Positions 43,711 to 54,757 of a DNA stretch of 64,000 bases are shown here, in pieces. Each line of letters opens with the position of its first letter. Within the stretch, counting starts at the first letter, position 1. The notes under the pieces are model-generated. The model was given only the letters and a program-made list of their open reading frames with translations. It did not search any database and was not told the origin of the DNA. The stretch comes from Bacteroidota bacterium (lineage in GTDB: Bacteria; Bacteroidota; Bacteroidia; Bacteroidales; Tenuifilaceae): positions 1 to 64,000 of the forward strand of contig JAKQKB010000184.1 in assembly GCA_029560875.1 (NCBI GenBank), given 5' to 3'. A program made the translations under genes and the position numbers.

Positions 43711-44098
43711 AATCATCAAAAATGGGGTGCAAAGTTAATCCAATTATTCGATTGCAAACTTCAATAAAGGTTCATTTACACCCAAACAAATTTCAAAGTA
43801 AAATGATTTTACGATTACACTTTATATCTGTTTCGCATTATGGGTAATTTGCTCATTATAAATTGTATTAATGTTTCTTTTTGCTGATAACGGTCTCATA
43901 AGTTCAGCTTTTTTCTAAGGGGGTTTCCAGAAATTGAGGAGCTGAATTATTGGTTCAGAATTTTGGATTTACGACCTTCTTTTATTTTTCCTCAATTTTT
44001 TTTACAAAGATTTAAATGTGGTAAACCTATTAATACCCAAAATATTCTACTTTTGCTGTTTGGCAACATTAAAAATGAACATAAAATAAGTACCACTG
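43711..44098 (+). promoter_or_regulatory. divergent intergenic region with DUF2723 promoter
   Basis: About 390 bases between divergent genes. A -7 box TACTTTTG lies at 44048-44055, 43 bases before the plus-strand ATG; no convincing -33 TTTG at the right distance was found. No RNA gene is visible. Confidence 0.45.
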
Positions 44099-47000
44099 AT
44101 GAATACGTTTAAACGAGTTAACAACATTGCAGGGTGGATAGTTTTTGCCGTTTCAGCCCTAGTTTACTTAATGACCATTGAGCCAACAGCCAGTTTTTGG
44201 GATTGTGGTGAGTTTATTGCAACCGCATATAAACTTGAGGTTGGACACCCCCCCGGAGCACCCTTGTTTATGATGATTGCCAGATTCTTTGCGCTATTCG
44301 CTAGCGAACCATCGCAGGTTGCATTAATGGTTAATGCTATGTCGGGCTTGCTTAGCGCATTCACTATTCTTTTCCTTTTCTGGACAATTACCCACCTAGC
44401 TCGCAAGCTAATTGTTAAGGGAGACGTAAACATTTCAATGTCTAAAATAATTGCCATAATTGCGAGCGGAACTGTTGGCGCATTGGCCTATACTTTTTCC
44501 GATACGTTCTGGTTTTCAGCCGTGGAGGGCGAGGTTTATGCAATGTCATCGTTCTTTACCGCCATTGTTGTTTGGGCAATTCTTAAGTGGGAGGATGTTG
44601 CCGATGAGCCATTCGCTAATCGTTGGTTAATTTTTATTGCTTACATGATGGGTCTTTCCATTGGCGTTCACCTACTCAACCTGCTCACCATACCAGCAAT
44701 TGCATTTGTATACTATTTCCGTAAGTATAAAACTACCCGAAATGGTGTTATTGCAACGTTTGCAATATCGTCGGTAATTCTGTTAACCATTTTATACGTG
44801 ATTATTCCAGGCCTTTTCAAACTTGGCTCGTTGTTTGAACTTATGTTTGTGAATGGTTTTGGACTGCCCTATTTTACAGGATTTATCTTCTACCTTATTC
44901 TTGTTTTTGGGGCATTAACTTTAGGAATACTTTACACTCACAAGCATAATCACTCCATTTTTAACACATCTCTACTTGTTGTTACGGTTATTCTTATTGG
45001 GTATTCATCTTATGCTATGATTTTAATTAGAGCAAGAGCGAATACTCCTATTAATGAGAATAACCCATCGCACGTATTCTCTCTTATCAACTATCTGAAC
45101 CGCGAGCAGTACGGCGACCGTCCACTAATTTATGGTCAGTACTATAATGCTCCCGTTGAAAGCACAAAAGAATTAAATACTAGGTTGCAAAAAAACGGAC
45201 GATATGAAGAAACTTGGTTAAAAACCAAGTACAATTTCGATGGTAGGTTTAAAACACTATTCCCCAGAATGTATAGTCCTGCAGAAGATCATGTTGAGCA
45301 ATACAAAGATTGGGGCATGGTTGAAGGGACACCAATTAAGATACAAAACCGAAATGGCGAAACCGAAACACGCTATAAGCCTACTTTAGGTGAAAATCTT
45401 CTTTTCTTTTTCCGCTATCAGGTTGGCCACATGTACATTCGCTACTTCATGTGGAACTTTGTTGGCCGCCAAGACGATATACAAAGTCATGGAGGAGTTG
45501 AGAATGGCAACTGGATTAGCGGCATTAAACCTGTTGATAGAATTTTTGTTGGTAACCAGAATGCGCTTACCGATGATATGAAAAACCATCCAGCGCGCAA
45601 TACTTACTTTTTTCTTCCTCTAATTCTCGGACTTATTGGTATTTACTATCAATTGGTTTTAAGGAAAGATAAGCGAAACTTCTTTGTAGTTTTCATGCTT
45701 TTCTTCCTAACAGGCTTAGCAATTGTTATTTATCTTAACCAGTATCCTTTGCAACCTCGTGAGCGCGATTATGCTTATGCTGGCTCATTCTACGCATTTA
45801 CTATTTGGATTGGATTAGGAGTGTTGGCTATTTACGAATGGACTAAAAAAGTGCTTTCCGAAACAACAGCTGCTGGAGCAGCCGGAATTTTGTGTATGTC
45901 AGTTCCTTTAATTATGGCAACCCAAAACTGGGACGACCACGACAGGTCGGGCCGTTACACAGCACGCGATTTTGCAGCCAACTACCTAAACTCATGTCCA
46001 CCAAACGCCATTCTTTTTACCAATGGTGATAACGACACTTTCCCACTTTGGTATGCTCAGGAGGTTGAGGGAATTAGAACCGACGTAAGAATTGTTAACC
46101 TTAGCCTACTTGGAACCGATTGGTATATCGACCAAATGAAGATGAAGTGCTACGAATCGGCGCCGCTTCCTATTTCAATGGATCACAGCAAGTATGTTCA
46201 GGGAACTCGCGACATTGTTTACATCTACAGCCGAATTAACGAGTCGGTTGAACTTAAGAATATAATGACATTTCTTGCTAGTGATGATTTGAACACTAAA
46301 CTTCAAGTGCCAGGCGAAAGCCCACTTCCTTACCTACCTGCAAATAAACTAAAGTTAACGGTTAGTAAAGAAAAGGTTCTATCTAGTGGAACAGTTAAGG
46401 CAAAGGACGAGTCATTAATTGTACCAACAATGGAGTGGACCATAAAGGGCTCGCATATTCAAAAGGCTGCAATGATGATTCTCGAAATTATTGCAAACAA
46501 TAACTGGGAGCGCCCAATTTATTTTGTATCTCCTCACGGTGATGGCGATGTTGGCCTTTCGGAATACTTACAACACGATGGGTTTGCTTATAGGCTTGTT
46601 CCTATAAAAACCACACCTGCCGATTTCCTTTCAATTGGTAGAATTGATAACGATATTCTCTATGAAAAGTTGATGAGTACCTTCAAGTGGGGCAGAATGA
46701 ATGAACCCGATGTGTTTATCGACCACAATAATCAGCGTACCGCAATGGTTCTTAAGTTAAGAAACACATTTAACCGATTGGCAACCCAACTAATTGAAGA
46801 GGGTAAAAAGGATTCAGCCTTAAACGTTCTTAACAAAGTAACCGACTTAATGCCTCATGAGAAATACCCTTACGATTTCTTTATGATTGGAATCGCCGAA
46901 AATTACTACAAACTAAACCAAACTGAGAAGGCCAATGCCATTGTAAAGAAGTACAACGATATACTAGTTCAAAAACTAAAGTATATAGATAGTCTTGAAT

Positions 47001-47158
47001 CCCGATTCCAAAGTTATTTCGATTACGACTATAGGGTTAGTTTACAAACATTGAGCGAGTTAAGCAATATGACATCAATTTATGGTCAATTAGATTTGAG
47101 GACTGAGATTGATAACGGTTTTAAACTTTTTATAGGGAATTATTCATCCAAAAAATAA
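44099..47158 (+). CDS. DUF2723 membrane protein (PMT-like glycosyltransferase fold)
   Basis: A 1019-residue protein. The N-terminal half has a dozen or so membrane helices and the motif TASFWDCGEFIATAYKLEVG (near residues 30-50), with the acidic pair after the first helix that in GT-C (mannosyltransferase-like) enzymes binds the sugar-phosphate lipid. The C-terminal third is soluble, with TPR-like helices near 880-960. A role in lipid-linked sugar transfer to surface glycans or proteins is inferred from the fold. It is monocistronic upstream of atpD. Confidence 0.82.
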   Translation: MNTFKRVNNIAGWIVFAVSALVYLMTIEPTASFWDCGEFIATAYKLEVGHPPGAPLFMMIARFFALFASEPSQVALMVNAMSGLLSAFTILFLFWTITHLARKLIVKGDVNISMSKIIAIIASGTVGALAYTFSDTFWFSAVEGEVYAMSSFFTAIVVWAILKWEDVADEPFANRWLIFIAYMMGLSIGVHLLNLLTIPAIAFVYYFRKYKTTRNGVIATFAISSVILLTILYVIIPGLFKLGSLFELMFVNGFGLPYFTGFIFYLILVFGALTLGILYTHKHNHSIFNTSLLVVTVILIGYSSYAMILIRARANTPINENNPSHVFSLINYLNREQYGDRPLIYGQYYNAPVESTKELNTRLQKNGRYEETWLKTKYNFDGRFKTLFPRMYSPAEDHVEQYKDWGMVEGTPIKIQNRNGETETRYKPTLGENLLFFFRYQVGHMYIRYFMWNFVGRQDDIQSHGGVENGNWISGIKPVDRIFVGNQNALTDDMKNHPARNTYFFLPLILGLIGIYYQLVLRKDKRNFFVVFMLFFLTGLAIVIYLNQYPLQPRERDYAYAGSFYAFTIWIGLGVLAIYEWTKKVLSETTAAGAAGILCMSVPLIMATQNWDDHDRSGRYTARDFAANYLNSCPPNAILFTNGDNDTFPLWYAQEVEGIRTDVRIVNLSLLGTDWYIDQMKMKCYESAPLPISMDHSKYVQGTRDIVYIYSRINESVELKNIMTFLASDDLNTKLQVPGESPLPYLPANKLKLTVSKEKVLSSGTVKAKDESLIVPTMEWTIKGSHIQKAAMMILEIIANNNWERPIYFVSPHGDGDVGLSEYLQHDGFAYRLVPIKTTPADFLSIGRIDNDILYEKLMSTFKWGRMNEPDVFIDHNNQRTAMVLKLRNTFNRLATQLIEEGKKDSALNVLNKVTDLMPHEKYPYDFFMIGIAENYYKLNQTEKANAIVKKYNDILVQKLKYIDSLESRFQSYFDYDYRVSLQTLSELSNMTSIYGQLDLRTEIDNGFKLFIGNYSSKK

Positions 47159-47227
47159 ATATTAAATTTTGATTGCACTTCACATCAAAATGATGTTTAT
47201 TTAGGGTGTTTTTTTTCCATTAGTTAG

Positions 47228-47235
47228 TAACTTTG
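47228..47235 (+). promoter_or_regulatory. -7 element of atpD
   Basis: TAACTTTG matches TAnnTTTG and lies 22 bases before the atpD ATG. The upstream region is T-rich without a clear TTTG. Confidence 0.5.
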
Positions 47236-47245
47236 AGTGTACTGA

Positions 47246-48769
<1,524 letters not shown>

Positions 48770-48782
48770 TTAAGTTGATACT

Positions 48783-49040
48783 ATGAAGTGTGACCTAATT
48801 TCACCTGAGAACTCCTATTTAATTGATGATACCCAGTACATTCAAGTACCAGGTAGTAAGGGTTTTTTCGGAATACTTCAAAAGCACGCACCCATTGTAT
48901 CATCGTTGGAACCAGGAATTGTTAGGGTAATACGGAACGATGGAGCAGAATTGCTTTTTAATATACCTGCTGGTGGATTTGTTGAGGTAAACGAGGATGT
49001 TGTTACTATAATTGCCGAGTCGCTTACTCAAACATTTTAA
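48783..49040 (+). CDS. atpC: F1 ATP synthase subunit epsilon (short form)
   Basis: An 85-residue protein comprising only the N-terminal beta-sandwich (SKGFFGILQKHAPIVSSLEPG and GGFVEVNEDVVTIIAES). The C-terminal helical hairpin that inhibits ATP hydrolysis in other bacteria is absent, which is usual in Bacteroidota. It is co-transcribed with atpD and with a hydrolase gene starting four bases after its stop. Confidence 0.93.
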   Translation: MKCDLISPENSYLIDDTQYIQVPGSKGFFGILQKHAPIVSSLEPGIVRVIRNDGAELLFNIPAGGFVEVNEDVVTIIAESLTQTF

Positions 49041-49044
49041 ATAG

Positions 49045-49767
49045 ATGAGAGGTTTAATAACCCTTGCGCTTGCTGTGTCCTCTATGTTAACAGGATTTTC
49101 GCAGCAAACCATTACTTTTCCTTCAAAAGATGGGCTATCCATCACAGCCGATTTGTATGTGGCAGATATCAACAAGCCCTATATACTGCTTTTACATCAG
49201 GCAGGTTATAGCCGTGGCGAGTACCGTGAAATTGCTCCACGCTTAACTAAGCTTGGTTACAACTGTTTGGCTATAGACCAACGCTCTGGATACGAAGTAA
49301 ACTACGTTAAAAACGAAACAGCTAAGCTTGCCAAGGAAAAGGGATTACCCGTTGAGTATCTGGATGCTTTACAGGACGTTGAGGCTGCGTTAGATTTTAT
49401 CAAAAGTAAAACGGATTTGCCCATTGTTATTTGGGGAAGCTCCTATTCCGCATCACTTGCATTAATTGAAACTGCAAAAAACCTTCGGATTAAGGCTGCC
49501 GTAGTTTTTTCGCCTGGCGAGTACTTTGGTCAGGACGATTTTATCAAATCGAAAATATCAAAAATATCTGTTCCTATCCTTTTACTTTCTTCGAAGGATG
49601 AGTGCGATACCGTAAAAGAACTTGTAGAGGGTATTAAGCCATCGCTTAAAACATTCCATTGCCCAGCCGATGATGGTAAACATGGCTCAAAGGCGCTATG
49701 GAAGAGCAATCCCTCGAGCAAGGATTACTGGATGTCAATCACAATGTTTTTTAGCAAACTGAAATAA
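49045..49767 (+). CDS. secreted alpha/beta hydrolase
   Basis: A 240-residue protein with a signal peptide (1-19, ending TGFSQ) and a dienelactone-hydrolase-like fold. Nucleophile Ser in WGSSYSAS, likely acid Asp in SSKDECD and His in DDGKHGSKALW. The substrate is unknown. The short spacing after atpC implies the same transcript, an odd partner for the ATP synthase. Confidence 0.8.
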   Translation: MRGLITLALAVSSMLTGFSQQTITFPSKDGLSITADLYVADINKPYILLLHQAGYSRGEYREIAPRLTKLGYNCLAIDQRSGYEVNYVKNETAKLAKEKGLPVEYLDALQDVEAALDFIKSKTDLPIVIWGSSYSASLALIETAKNLRIKAAVVFSPGEYFGQDDFIKSKISKISVPILLLSSKDECDTVKELVEGIKPSLKTFHCPADDGKHGSKALWKSNPSSKDYWMSITMFFSKLK

Positions 49768-49770
49768 TTC

Positions 49771-50850
49771 CTACTCCAAATTTCTTTCAAAAATTGGCGA
49801 ATTATACGAAGGGTTGAAGTTTGAGTTGAACACAATGCTTCCGTTCTCGTAGTTCACATAACCCTTTATGAATTGATTGGGCAATGTAAAAACTTTATCC
49901 TCATTCTCATTTAGCGATGGAGGCGTTTCGCTAAAGATATTTTCGATATATATGTTGATACCTCTGGATTTTACTTCGTTAGCATAGTAGGTAAACAATT
50001 CACGGGTAATTACAATAACCACCACGTAGTTGCCATAATACTTGTACATATTATGCTTGTACATCAAATCGAGTTTATCGTTAACTACCTGCTCGGCGGT
50101 GTTGTAGAAAGTTTCGGTATACCTAAATCCCTCCTGAATAATTTTGCGAGCAGTGTACTCGTCCTTGGTATAGTGTATAAATATTAACCTATTGGAATCG
50201 TCCTCAAAAATAAAGTTTAGAATATCGGGCTCGAATAAACTTGGAGTTTTTGCCGATGTTTCGGCCTTAATTATTTTCTCAAGTTGACGGTCAACTAAAC
50301 TTAAAAATTCTTTATAATCGGGCGGATAATGCCTATTGAGGTAAAGCAGCAGTAATCCTGGAATTTGATACTTCAGTATTGTACGCATCTTATCGGCAGA
50401 GCCAATGCCAACAATTTCTTCCTTTGTACAGTATTTCCACTCCTCCTCGCAAAGCCTATCGAGGAATGAGCATATTAACTCCGATGTGGGTTGCTTATTC
50501 TCTATATCGGAGATTTTTTCCAAGAAAAAAAGTTCAAAAACCCCAGGATACTCAACAAAATACTTCACATAGGCCTTTGTGATATCCTTTATTTTCTCGG
50601 TTCCTCGTGGCGAGTTTTTTGTTTCTTTGATGACAAACTCTTCGCACTCCTCCTGAAAATCCTTAATACACTCAAAAATTAAATCCTTTACGTCCTTAAA
50701 GTAGTTATATAGAGTTGCGTAAGAATACCCAGCCTGGTCCGCAATGTTACGAACGCTAATACTATCCAATCCCTCCCCCTTAAGGATTTCCTTTGCTGCT
50801 TGAATGAAGTAACCCCTCATTCTTTTCTCCTGGATAATTTTGTTCTTCAT
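49771..50850 (-). CDS. TetR-family regulator with a long C-terminal extension
   Basis: A 359-residue protein, much longer than the usual 190-220. Residues 10-60 form a TetR helix-turn-helix (SVRNIADQAGYSYATLYNYF, near 32-51) and residues 60-205 a helical ligand domain. Residues about 210-359 form a separate alpha/beta part (RLIFIHYTKDEYTARKIIQE, then YVVVIVITRELFTYY and FTLPNQFIKGYVNYE). The pattern of an opening His/Tyr strand, ARKIIQEGF helix and a late LPxQFIKGY strand recalls ADP-ribosyltransferase-like folds, but I cannot confirm this. It ends convergent with the hydrolase. Confidence 0.8.
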   Translation of the reverse strand: MKNKIIQEKRMRGYFIQAAKEILKGEGLDSISVRNIADQAGYSYATLYNYFKDVKDLIFECIKDFQEECEEFVIKETKNSPRGTEKIKDITKAYVKYFVEYPGVFELFFLEKISDIENKQPTSELICSFLDRLCEEEWKYCTKEEIVGIGSADKMRTILKYQIPGLLLLYLNRHYPPDYKEFLSLVDRQLEKIIKAETSAKTPSLFEPDILNFIFEDDSNRLIFIHYTKDEYTARKIIQEGFRYTETFYNTAEQVVNDKLDLMYKHNMYKYYGNYVVVIVITRELFTYYANEVKSRGINIYIENIFSETPPSLNENEDKVFTLPNQFIKGYVNYENGSIVFNSNFNPSYNSPIFERNLE

Positions 50851-51014
50851 TGTGGAAGAGGCTGTATTTTATAGAAAAGAAAAACAATGTTAATAAAATT
50901 AACAGCGTTAATCAAGTTTTTAGCCAAAAATTTTTAATGTTCAATCCATTGCTTTACAATTAATAAACAATTCAATGCGAAATTTGATTAGTTTTTGTTG
51001 ATACTTGTTTTAAT

Positions 51015-51022
51015 TACCTTTG
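51015..51022 (+). promoter_or_regulatory. -7 element of upxY
   Basis: TACCTTTG fits TAnnTTTG and lies 20 bases before the upxY ATG. A TTTG at 50994-50997 is 17 bases upstream, slightly shorter than the usual 19-21. Confidence 0.5.
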
Positions 51023-51042
51023 TACTTATAATTCAAATAGAA

Positions 51043-51543
51043 ATGGAACACAGTTTTTGGCTTGCGGCATACACTAAACCCCGAAACGAAAAGAAAGTTT
51101 ACGCTCGCTTGGTTGAGGCAGGTATAGAGACTTTTTTGCCGCTTCAAAAGCGGTTGAAACAGTGGAGCGATAGGAAAAAAATGGTTGAAGAGCCGCTTTT
51201 CAACTCTTACATTTTTGTTAGAATAACCCAACGGCAATACTATGATGTTTTAAACACCGCAGGCGTGGTCCGATATGTTACTTTTGGAGGTAAAGCTGCG
51301 GTCATTCCCGAGCGTCAAATTGAGCAGGTTAAGCAACTATTGGTTCAAGATATCGAAATTGAAACTGTAGCAGAGGAGTTTGAAGCAGGAACCAAAGTTG
51401 AGGTAAAATTCGGTGGGCTAAAAGGAATTGTTGGCGAAATTGTTGAGCATTCAGGTAAAAGGAAAATTCTTCTTAAAATTGACCATATTAGCCATTCATT
51501 GCTGGTTACTTTGCCGGTAGAGTATGTTACAAAAACAGTTTAA
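51043..51543 (+). CDS. UpxY-family transcription antiterminator (NusG paralogue)
   Basis: A 166-residue NusG-like protein starting at 51043 (MEHSFWLAAYTKPRNEKKV); an upstream in-frame start only adds an unlikely hydrophobic tail. It has the NGN domain (1-105, with FNSYIFVRITQRQYYDVLNT) and a C-terminal KOW-type domain (GTKVEVKFGGLKGIVGEIVE). UpxY proteins let RNA polymerase read through capsule operons and are normally the first gene of those operons. Here no polysaccharide genes follow on this strand, only a toxin-antitoxin pair in the opposite direction. Confidence 0.88.
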   Translation: MEHSFWLAAYTKPRNEKKVYARLVEAGIETFLPLQKRLKQWSDRKKMVEEPLFNSYIFVRITQRQYYDVLNTAGVVRYVTFGGKAAVIPERQIEQVKQLLVQDIEIETVAEEFEAGTKVEVKFGGLKGIVGEIVEHSGKRKILLKIDHISHSLLVTLPVEYVTKTV

Positions 51544-51605
51544 AATAATTCTGCTTGTGTTCACAAATCACGTTTGTCTATTTTAAAACTTCAGCCTAGA
51601 AAGGG

Positions 51606-51899
51606 TTATAGATGTAATGCCTTTATATCTTTATGATTGTTCCAAAAACGTAAAAGTTCTATTGTATTTGAATCGATAACCCTATAAAACAATGTTACCT
51701 GCCTGCATATAACGCAGCGTTTAACATCTTGTCTATCTGTATCCTGAAACTCAACAACTCCCTTTCTTAAAATATTCTCGATTTCCTGCACCTCATCAAT
51801 AAATTCTTGGGCTTCCTTTTCAGACCATTCGCGCAGCAAGTAGTCAATATTTTCGTAATAATCAACTTTGGCTAATTTATTCCAAATTAAACTTCTCAT
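51606..51899 (-). CDS. RelE/ParE-family toxin
   Basis: A 97-residue protein of ParE/RelE size, with WNKLAKVDYYENIDYLLREW at the start and the typical C-terminal strand IELLRFWNNHKDI. It overlaps the antitoxin gene by four bases, the usual order of antitoxin first. The target (gyrase or mRNA) is not decidable from the sequence. Confidence 0.85.
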   Translation of the reverse strand: MRSLIWNKLAKVDYYENIDYLLREWSEKEAQEFIDEVQEIENILRKGVVEFQDTDRQDVKRCVICRQVTLFYRVIDSNTIELLRFWNNHKDIKALHL

Positions 51900-52141
51900 T
51901 TAAAATTTAAAGTTGGGAATTTACGTTTCGCCTCATCAATAACTTCTTCGTGCGAAAAAGATTCGCCCTTTTGACTTGCCTCAAGAGCTTCGTCAATAGC
52001 GGCTTTTTCATCGTTCGACAACTTATAAGGAAGCCTTGCGTTCAGCAACTTAAGGAAATCGATATATATTTTCTCAAGGTCAGATTCCTTTATGCTATCA
52101 ATTCTTCTAAATAAGTCCAATTTGATTTCTGCAGAATTCAT
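51896..52141 (-). CDS. antitoxin of the RelE/ParE pair
   Basis: An 81-residue, helical, acidic protein with EKAAIDEALEASQKGESFSHEEV near the C-terminus, a form common in antitoxins of ParE-type modules. It is followed by the toxin with a four-base overlap (ATGA). Confidence 0.8.
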   Translation of the reverse strand: MNSAEIKLDLFRRIDSIKESDLEKIYIDFLKLLNARLPYKLSNDEKAAIDEALEASQKGESFSHEEVIDEAKRKFPTLNFK

Positions 52142-52287
52142 TATTACCAGTTTTCACATACTACAAATTTAACGATAAAATCTTCGATTTTGTTCTGTAT
52201 TAAATGATTAATTTGACAACAATTAAAAAATACAAATAACAGAACGAAAGTAGCCAAAGAAGCCATTTATGCTGAATGGAGGTAGAA

Positions 52288-53721
52288 TTAGGGATTAATC
52301 CAAACCACAGAGTTCCCTGTTCCAAACTCGTTTTGCTCCCAAAGTTTGTTATCGGGGTCGAGTATCCACTCGCCATCAACAATCAGCTTGTAGGTGTGCT
52401 TTCCAGGTTTTAGGTAAAGCGGTATTTCCCATCCGTTGGATGTTTTTTTCATCCTAAAACCATCGCGATTCCATCCATTAAAACTGCCAGAAATTGAAAC
52501 AAATTTTGCATTGGAAAATCCTTTTACCTTGAAAGTGTAATTTGGATTTATAGCCAAAATAGAGTTGGTATAATTGCCACTTCCTATTGTGGTTGGGTTA
52601 TCGGGGTCGGTAATCCATTTGCCATCTACAATAAATTTGTACTCATAATTGCCCGATGCTAAATTATAGGGCAAAATCCACCCATCATTGGTTTTTTGCA
52701 TCAACAGTTCGCCTCCGTTCCAAGCGTTGAAATTTCCGGCCAAAAACACCCTTTCTGCGGCTAAATACCCTTTTAGTTTAAACGTATATGAATTTCCTAT
52801 TCCAATAAATGAGTTAACGTTTCCTCGACCATCGGGACGGGTAACCTTATTTGTGGGGTCGAGCACCCAGTTATTGTCAACTATATACTTGTAGGCATGG
52901 GTTCCCTCTCTTAGAAACATTGGAATTTCCCAGCCATCCTTTGACTTTTCAAGCTTCAGCTCGTTTGGATTCCAGTTATTGAAGCTGCCTGCAAGCATTA
53001 CCATTTTAGCGTTAGGAAAAGCATTCAGCGTAAATTTATGGTTGTAGCAGTATACTGCTGAATTGTAACTTCCGTGTTCATTCTTCTCGCGCTGTTTATT
53101 GCTTGGGTCGTGCATCCATCGTCCATCAACAATGTACTTGTATGTATATTTTCCGGGTTGAAGTTTAATGCTAACAACCCAACCATTCTCAATTTTTTGC
53201 ATTGGAGTTTTCATGGTGCTCCAAGCGTTGAACGAACCTGAAATATAAACCCGTTTTGCATTATTGTTATTGGGTAGGAAAAAGTGAGCCGCGCCGTTTT
53301 TGTAATTAAACGCACCCTCGTCATCAAAACGATTTACTCCGTAGTTGGCAAATATAGTTCCCTCCTCGTAGGCATACTTTACATTCGATTCTAGCGTAAT
53401 ATTATCCACCGTTTGCTGAATGGCAGAACCCTCATTGAGCAGTTTGGAAAATTCAATAACTGAAGCAGATATCTTTTTTGATTTCCATACAACTCCATTT
53501 GCTTTAAATTCAGTGATTCCCCTTTTGATATTTGTAATTACTGCGCTATCAATATCAAATAAATCAATAAATTCTTTCTTTTGATTATCGGTCCAGTTTA
53601 GGTTATAGGTAAAAACAAGCCTATCGTCCACAATTCGGCACGAATTTTTAGGATTGGTTTGACTCCAAGCACTTACCGATGCTAGTAGGTATGCGCAAAG
53701 CAATAGTATCTTTAGTTTCAT
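52288..53721 (-). CDS. secreted protein of four tandem CBM48-like (AMPK glycogen-binding) modules
   Basis: About 477 residues starting at 53721 (MKLKILLL), two codons after an alternative ATG. Signal peptide, a unique N-terminal domain (about 30-140), then four copies of an AMPK1/CBM48 module. Each has a G(S/N)FNxW motif (near 164, 247, 331 and 414, counted from the longer start) and a YKYIVDG..W..DPxN motif. No catalytic domain and no sorting signal are present. It may bind glycogen, starch or another alpha-glucan in the periplasm. It overlaps or abuts the upstream protease gene. Confidence 0.88.
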   Translation of the reverse strand: MKLKILLLCAYLLASVSAWSQTNPKNSCRIVDDRLVFTYNLNWTDNQKKEFIDLFDIDSAVITNIKRGITEFKANGVVWKSKKISASVIEFSKLLNEGSAIQQTVDNITLESNVKYAYEEGTIFANYGVNRFDDEGAFNYKNGAAHFFLPNNNNAKRVYISGSFNAWSTMKTPMQKIENGWVVSIKLQPGKYTYKYIVDGRWMHDPSNKQREKNEHGSYNSAVYCYNHKFTLNAFPNAKMVMLAGSFNNWNPNELKLEKSKDGWEIPMFLREGTHAYKYIVDNNWVLDPTNKVTRPDGRGNVNSFIGIGNSYTFKLKGYLAAERVFLAGNFNAWNGGELLMQKTNDGWILPYNLASGNYEYKFIVDGKWITDPDNPTTIGSGNYTNSILAINPNYTFKVKGFSNAKFVSISGSFNGWNRDGFRMKKTSNGWEIPLYLKPGKHTYKLIVDGEWILDPDNKLWEQNEFGTGNSVVWINP

Positions 53722-53723
53722 TC

Positions 53724-54698
53724 TCATTTCTCCTCGGTATTATAGTAACAAATACCCATCTGCTTTTTCCGGATGTTGATGCTTACGATGCCCTTGCTCA
53801 AAAACTCGTAACCTACAACACCCCCAAATTGTTTGTTATAAACACTTTCCAACGACGAAAGATTGGTAATAATCGTCTCCATTCCATCGTAACTTTTACT
53901 GCCCAACTTAAAATCGTTTATAATTCCAAAAAGTACATCGCGCCTAACCGCACCTGCACCCATTAAACTTATACGGCGAGTTATGGAGATTGTGTTAAGT
54001 ATGCTCCGCGGCAACGAAGTACTTATGGAACTTATCTCGGCTCCTGTATCAAGGCAAAACTTAACGGGCTTACCGGCAACTTTACCAGTAAAAAACACAA
54101 TGTTGTTGGACTCCTCAATGCTTTCAACAATATCGGGTTTAAAAGTAAAATCGGATTTATTCAGTTTATTCCCTTTCCTATCAACTCTAATAAGCGTAAG
54201 TTGGCTATTTTGAATATCGATAATAACCTCGTAGTTGCGTAAATGGCTAAAGCCGATAAGTCCATAAACCCTTATTCCGCGATTATTCTCAATATGTCCA
54301 AGGTCAACCAAATCGGCTCGCACGTTACGGTACAGCAAATCGCCAAAGCAAACGCTATCGGTGGTTATGCTATGTGTGGAGCCAATTGAACCTGTAATTC
54401 CATGCGAAACAGAGTTTCCCGTTTTAACATAATCGCGAAAGTAGGTTGAGTTGAGCACCAGCCCTGCCGAGCCTGTATCGAATACGAGATTGCCAATCTT
54501 ATCGTCGATTTTTGCTTCAATAAGCAGCAACTTTCCAACCCTAATAAGCGGTATATTTATGATATCGCTTTCAGTTATTTCAGTAATTGTAATAGGGTGA
54601 GACTCAAATTCTAGTTTATGAGTAAATATGGAGTTATACCAAAGAGAGCCTGCAAGGCAAAAAGTAGCCAGAAATATATTTAGCAGGAACAACCTCAT
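53724..54698 (-). CDS. two-lobed retropepsin-like aspartic protease, exported
   Basis: A 324-residue protein with an N-terminal hydrophobic signal or anchor (4-20). It contains two aspartic-protease motifs, FDTGSAG (Asp74) and LDTGAEI (Asp217), each followed by hydrophobic strand patterns, so a single chain could form the complete two-aspartate site, unlike dimeric retroviral enzymes. The next gene (glycogen-binding modules) begins within or next to its last codons, indicating coupled translation. The substrate is unknown. Confidence 0.82.
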   Translation of the reverse strand: MRLFLLNIFLATFCLAGSLWYNSIFTHKLEFESHPITITEITESDIINIPLIRVGKLLLIEAKIDDKIGNLVFDTGSAGLVLNSTYFRDYVKTGNSVSHGITGSIGSTHSITTDSVCFGDLLYRNVRADLVDLGHIENNRGIRVYGLIGFSHLRNYEVIIDIQNSQLTLIRVDRKGNKLNKSDFTFKPDIVESIEESNNIVFFTGKVAGKPVKFCLDTGAEISSISTSLPRSILNTISITRRISLMGAGAVRRDVLFGIINDFKLGSKSYDGMETIITNLSSLESVYNKQFGGVVGYEFLSKGIVSINIRKKQMGICYYNTEEK

Positions 54699-54757
54699 TG
54701 GATTTTGAATTTGGATAAAGATAATTAAATTGCCTCCAATTTTTAAAATTCATTATA

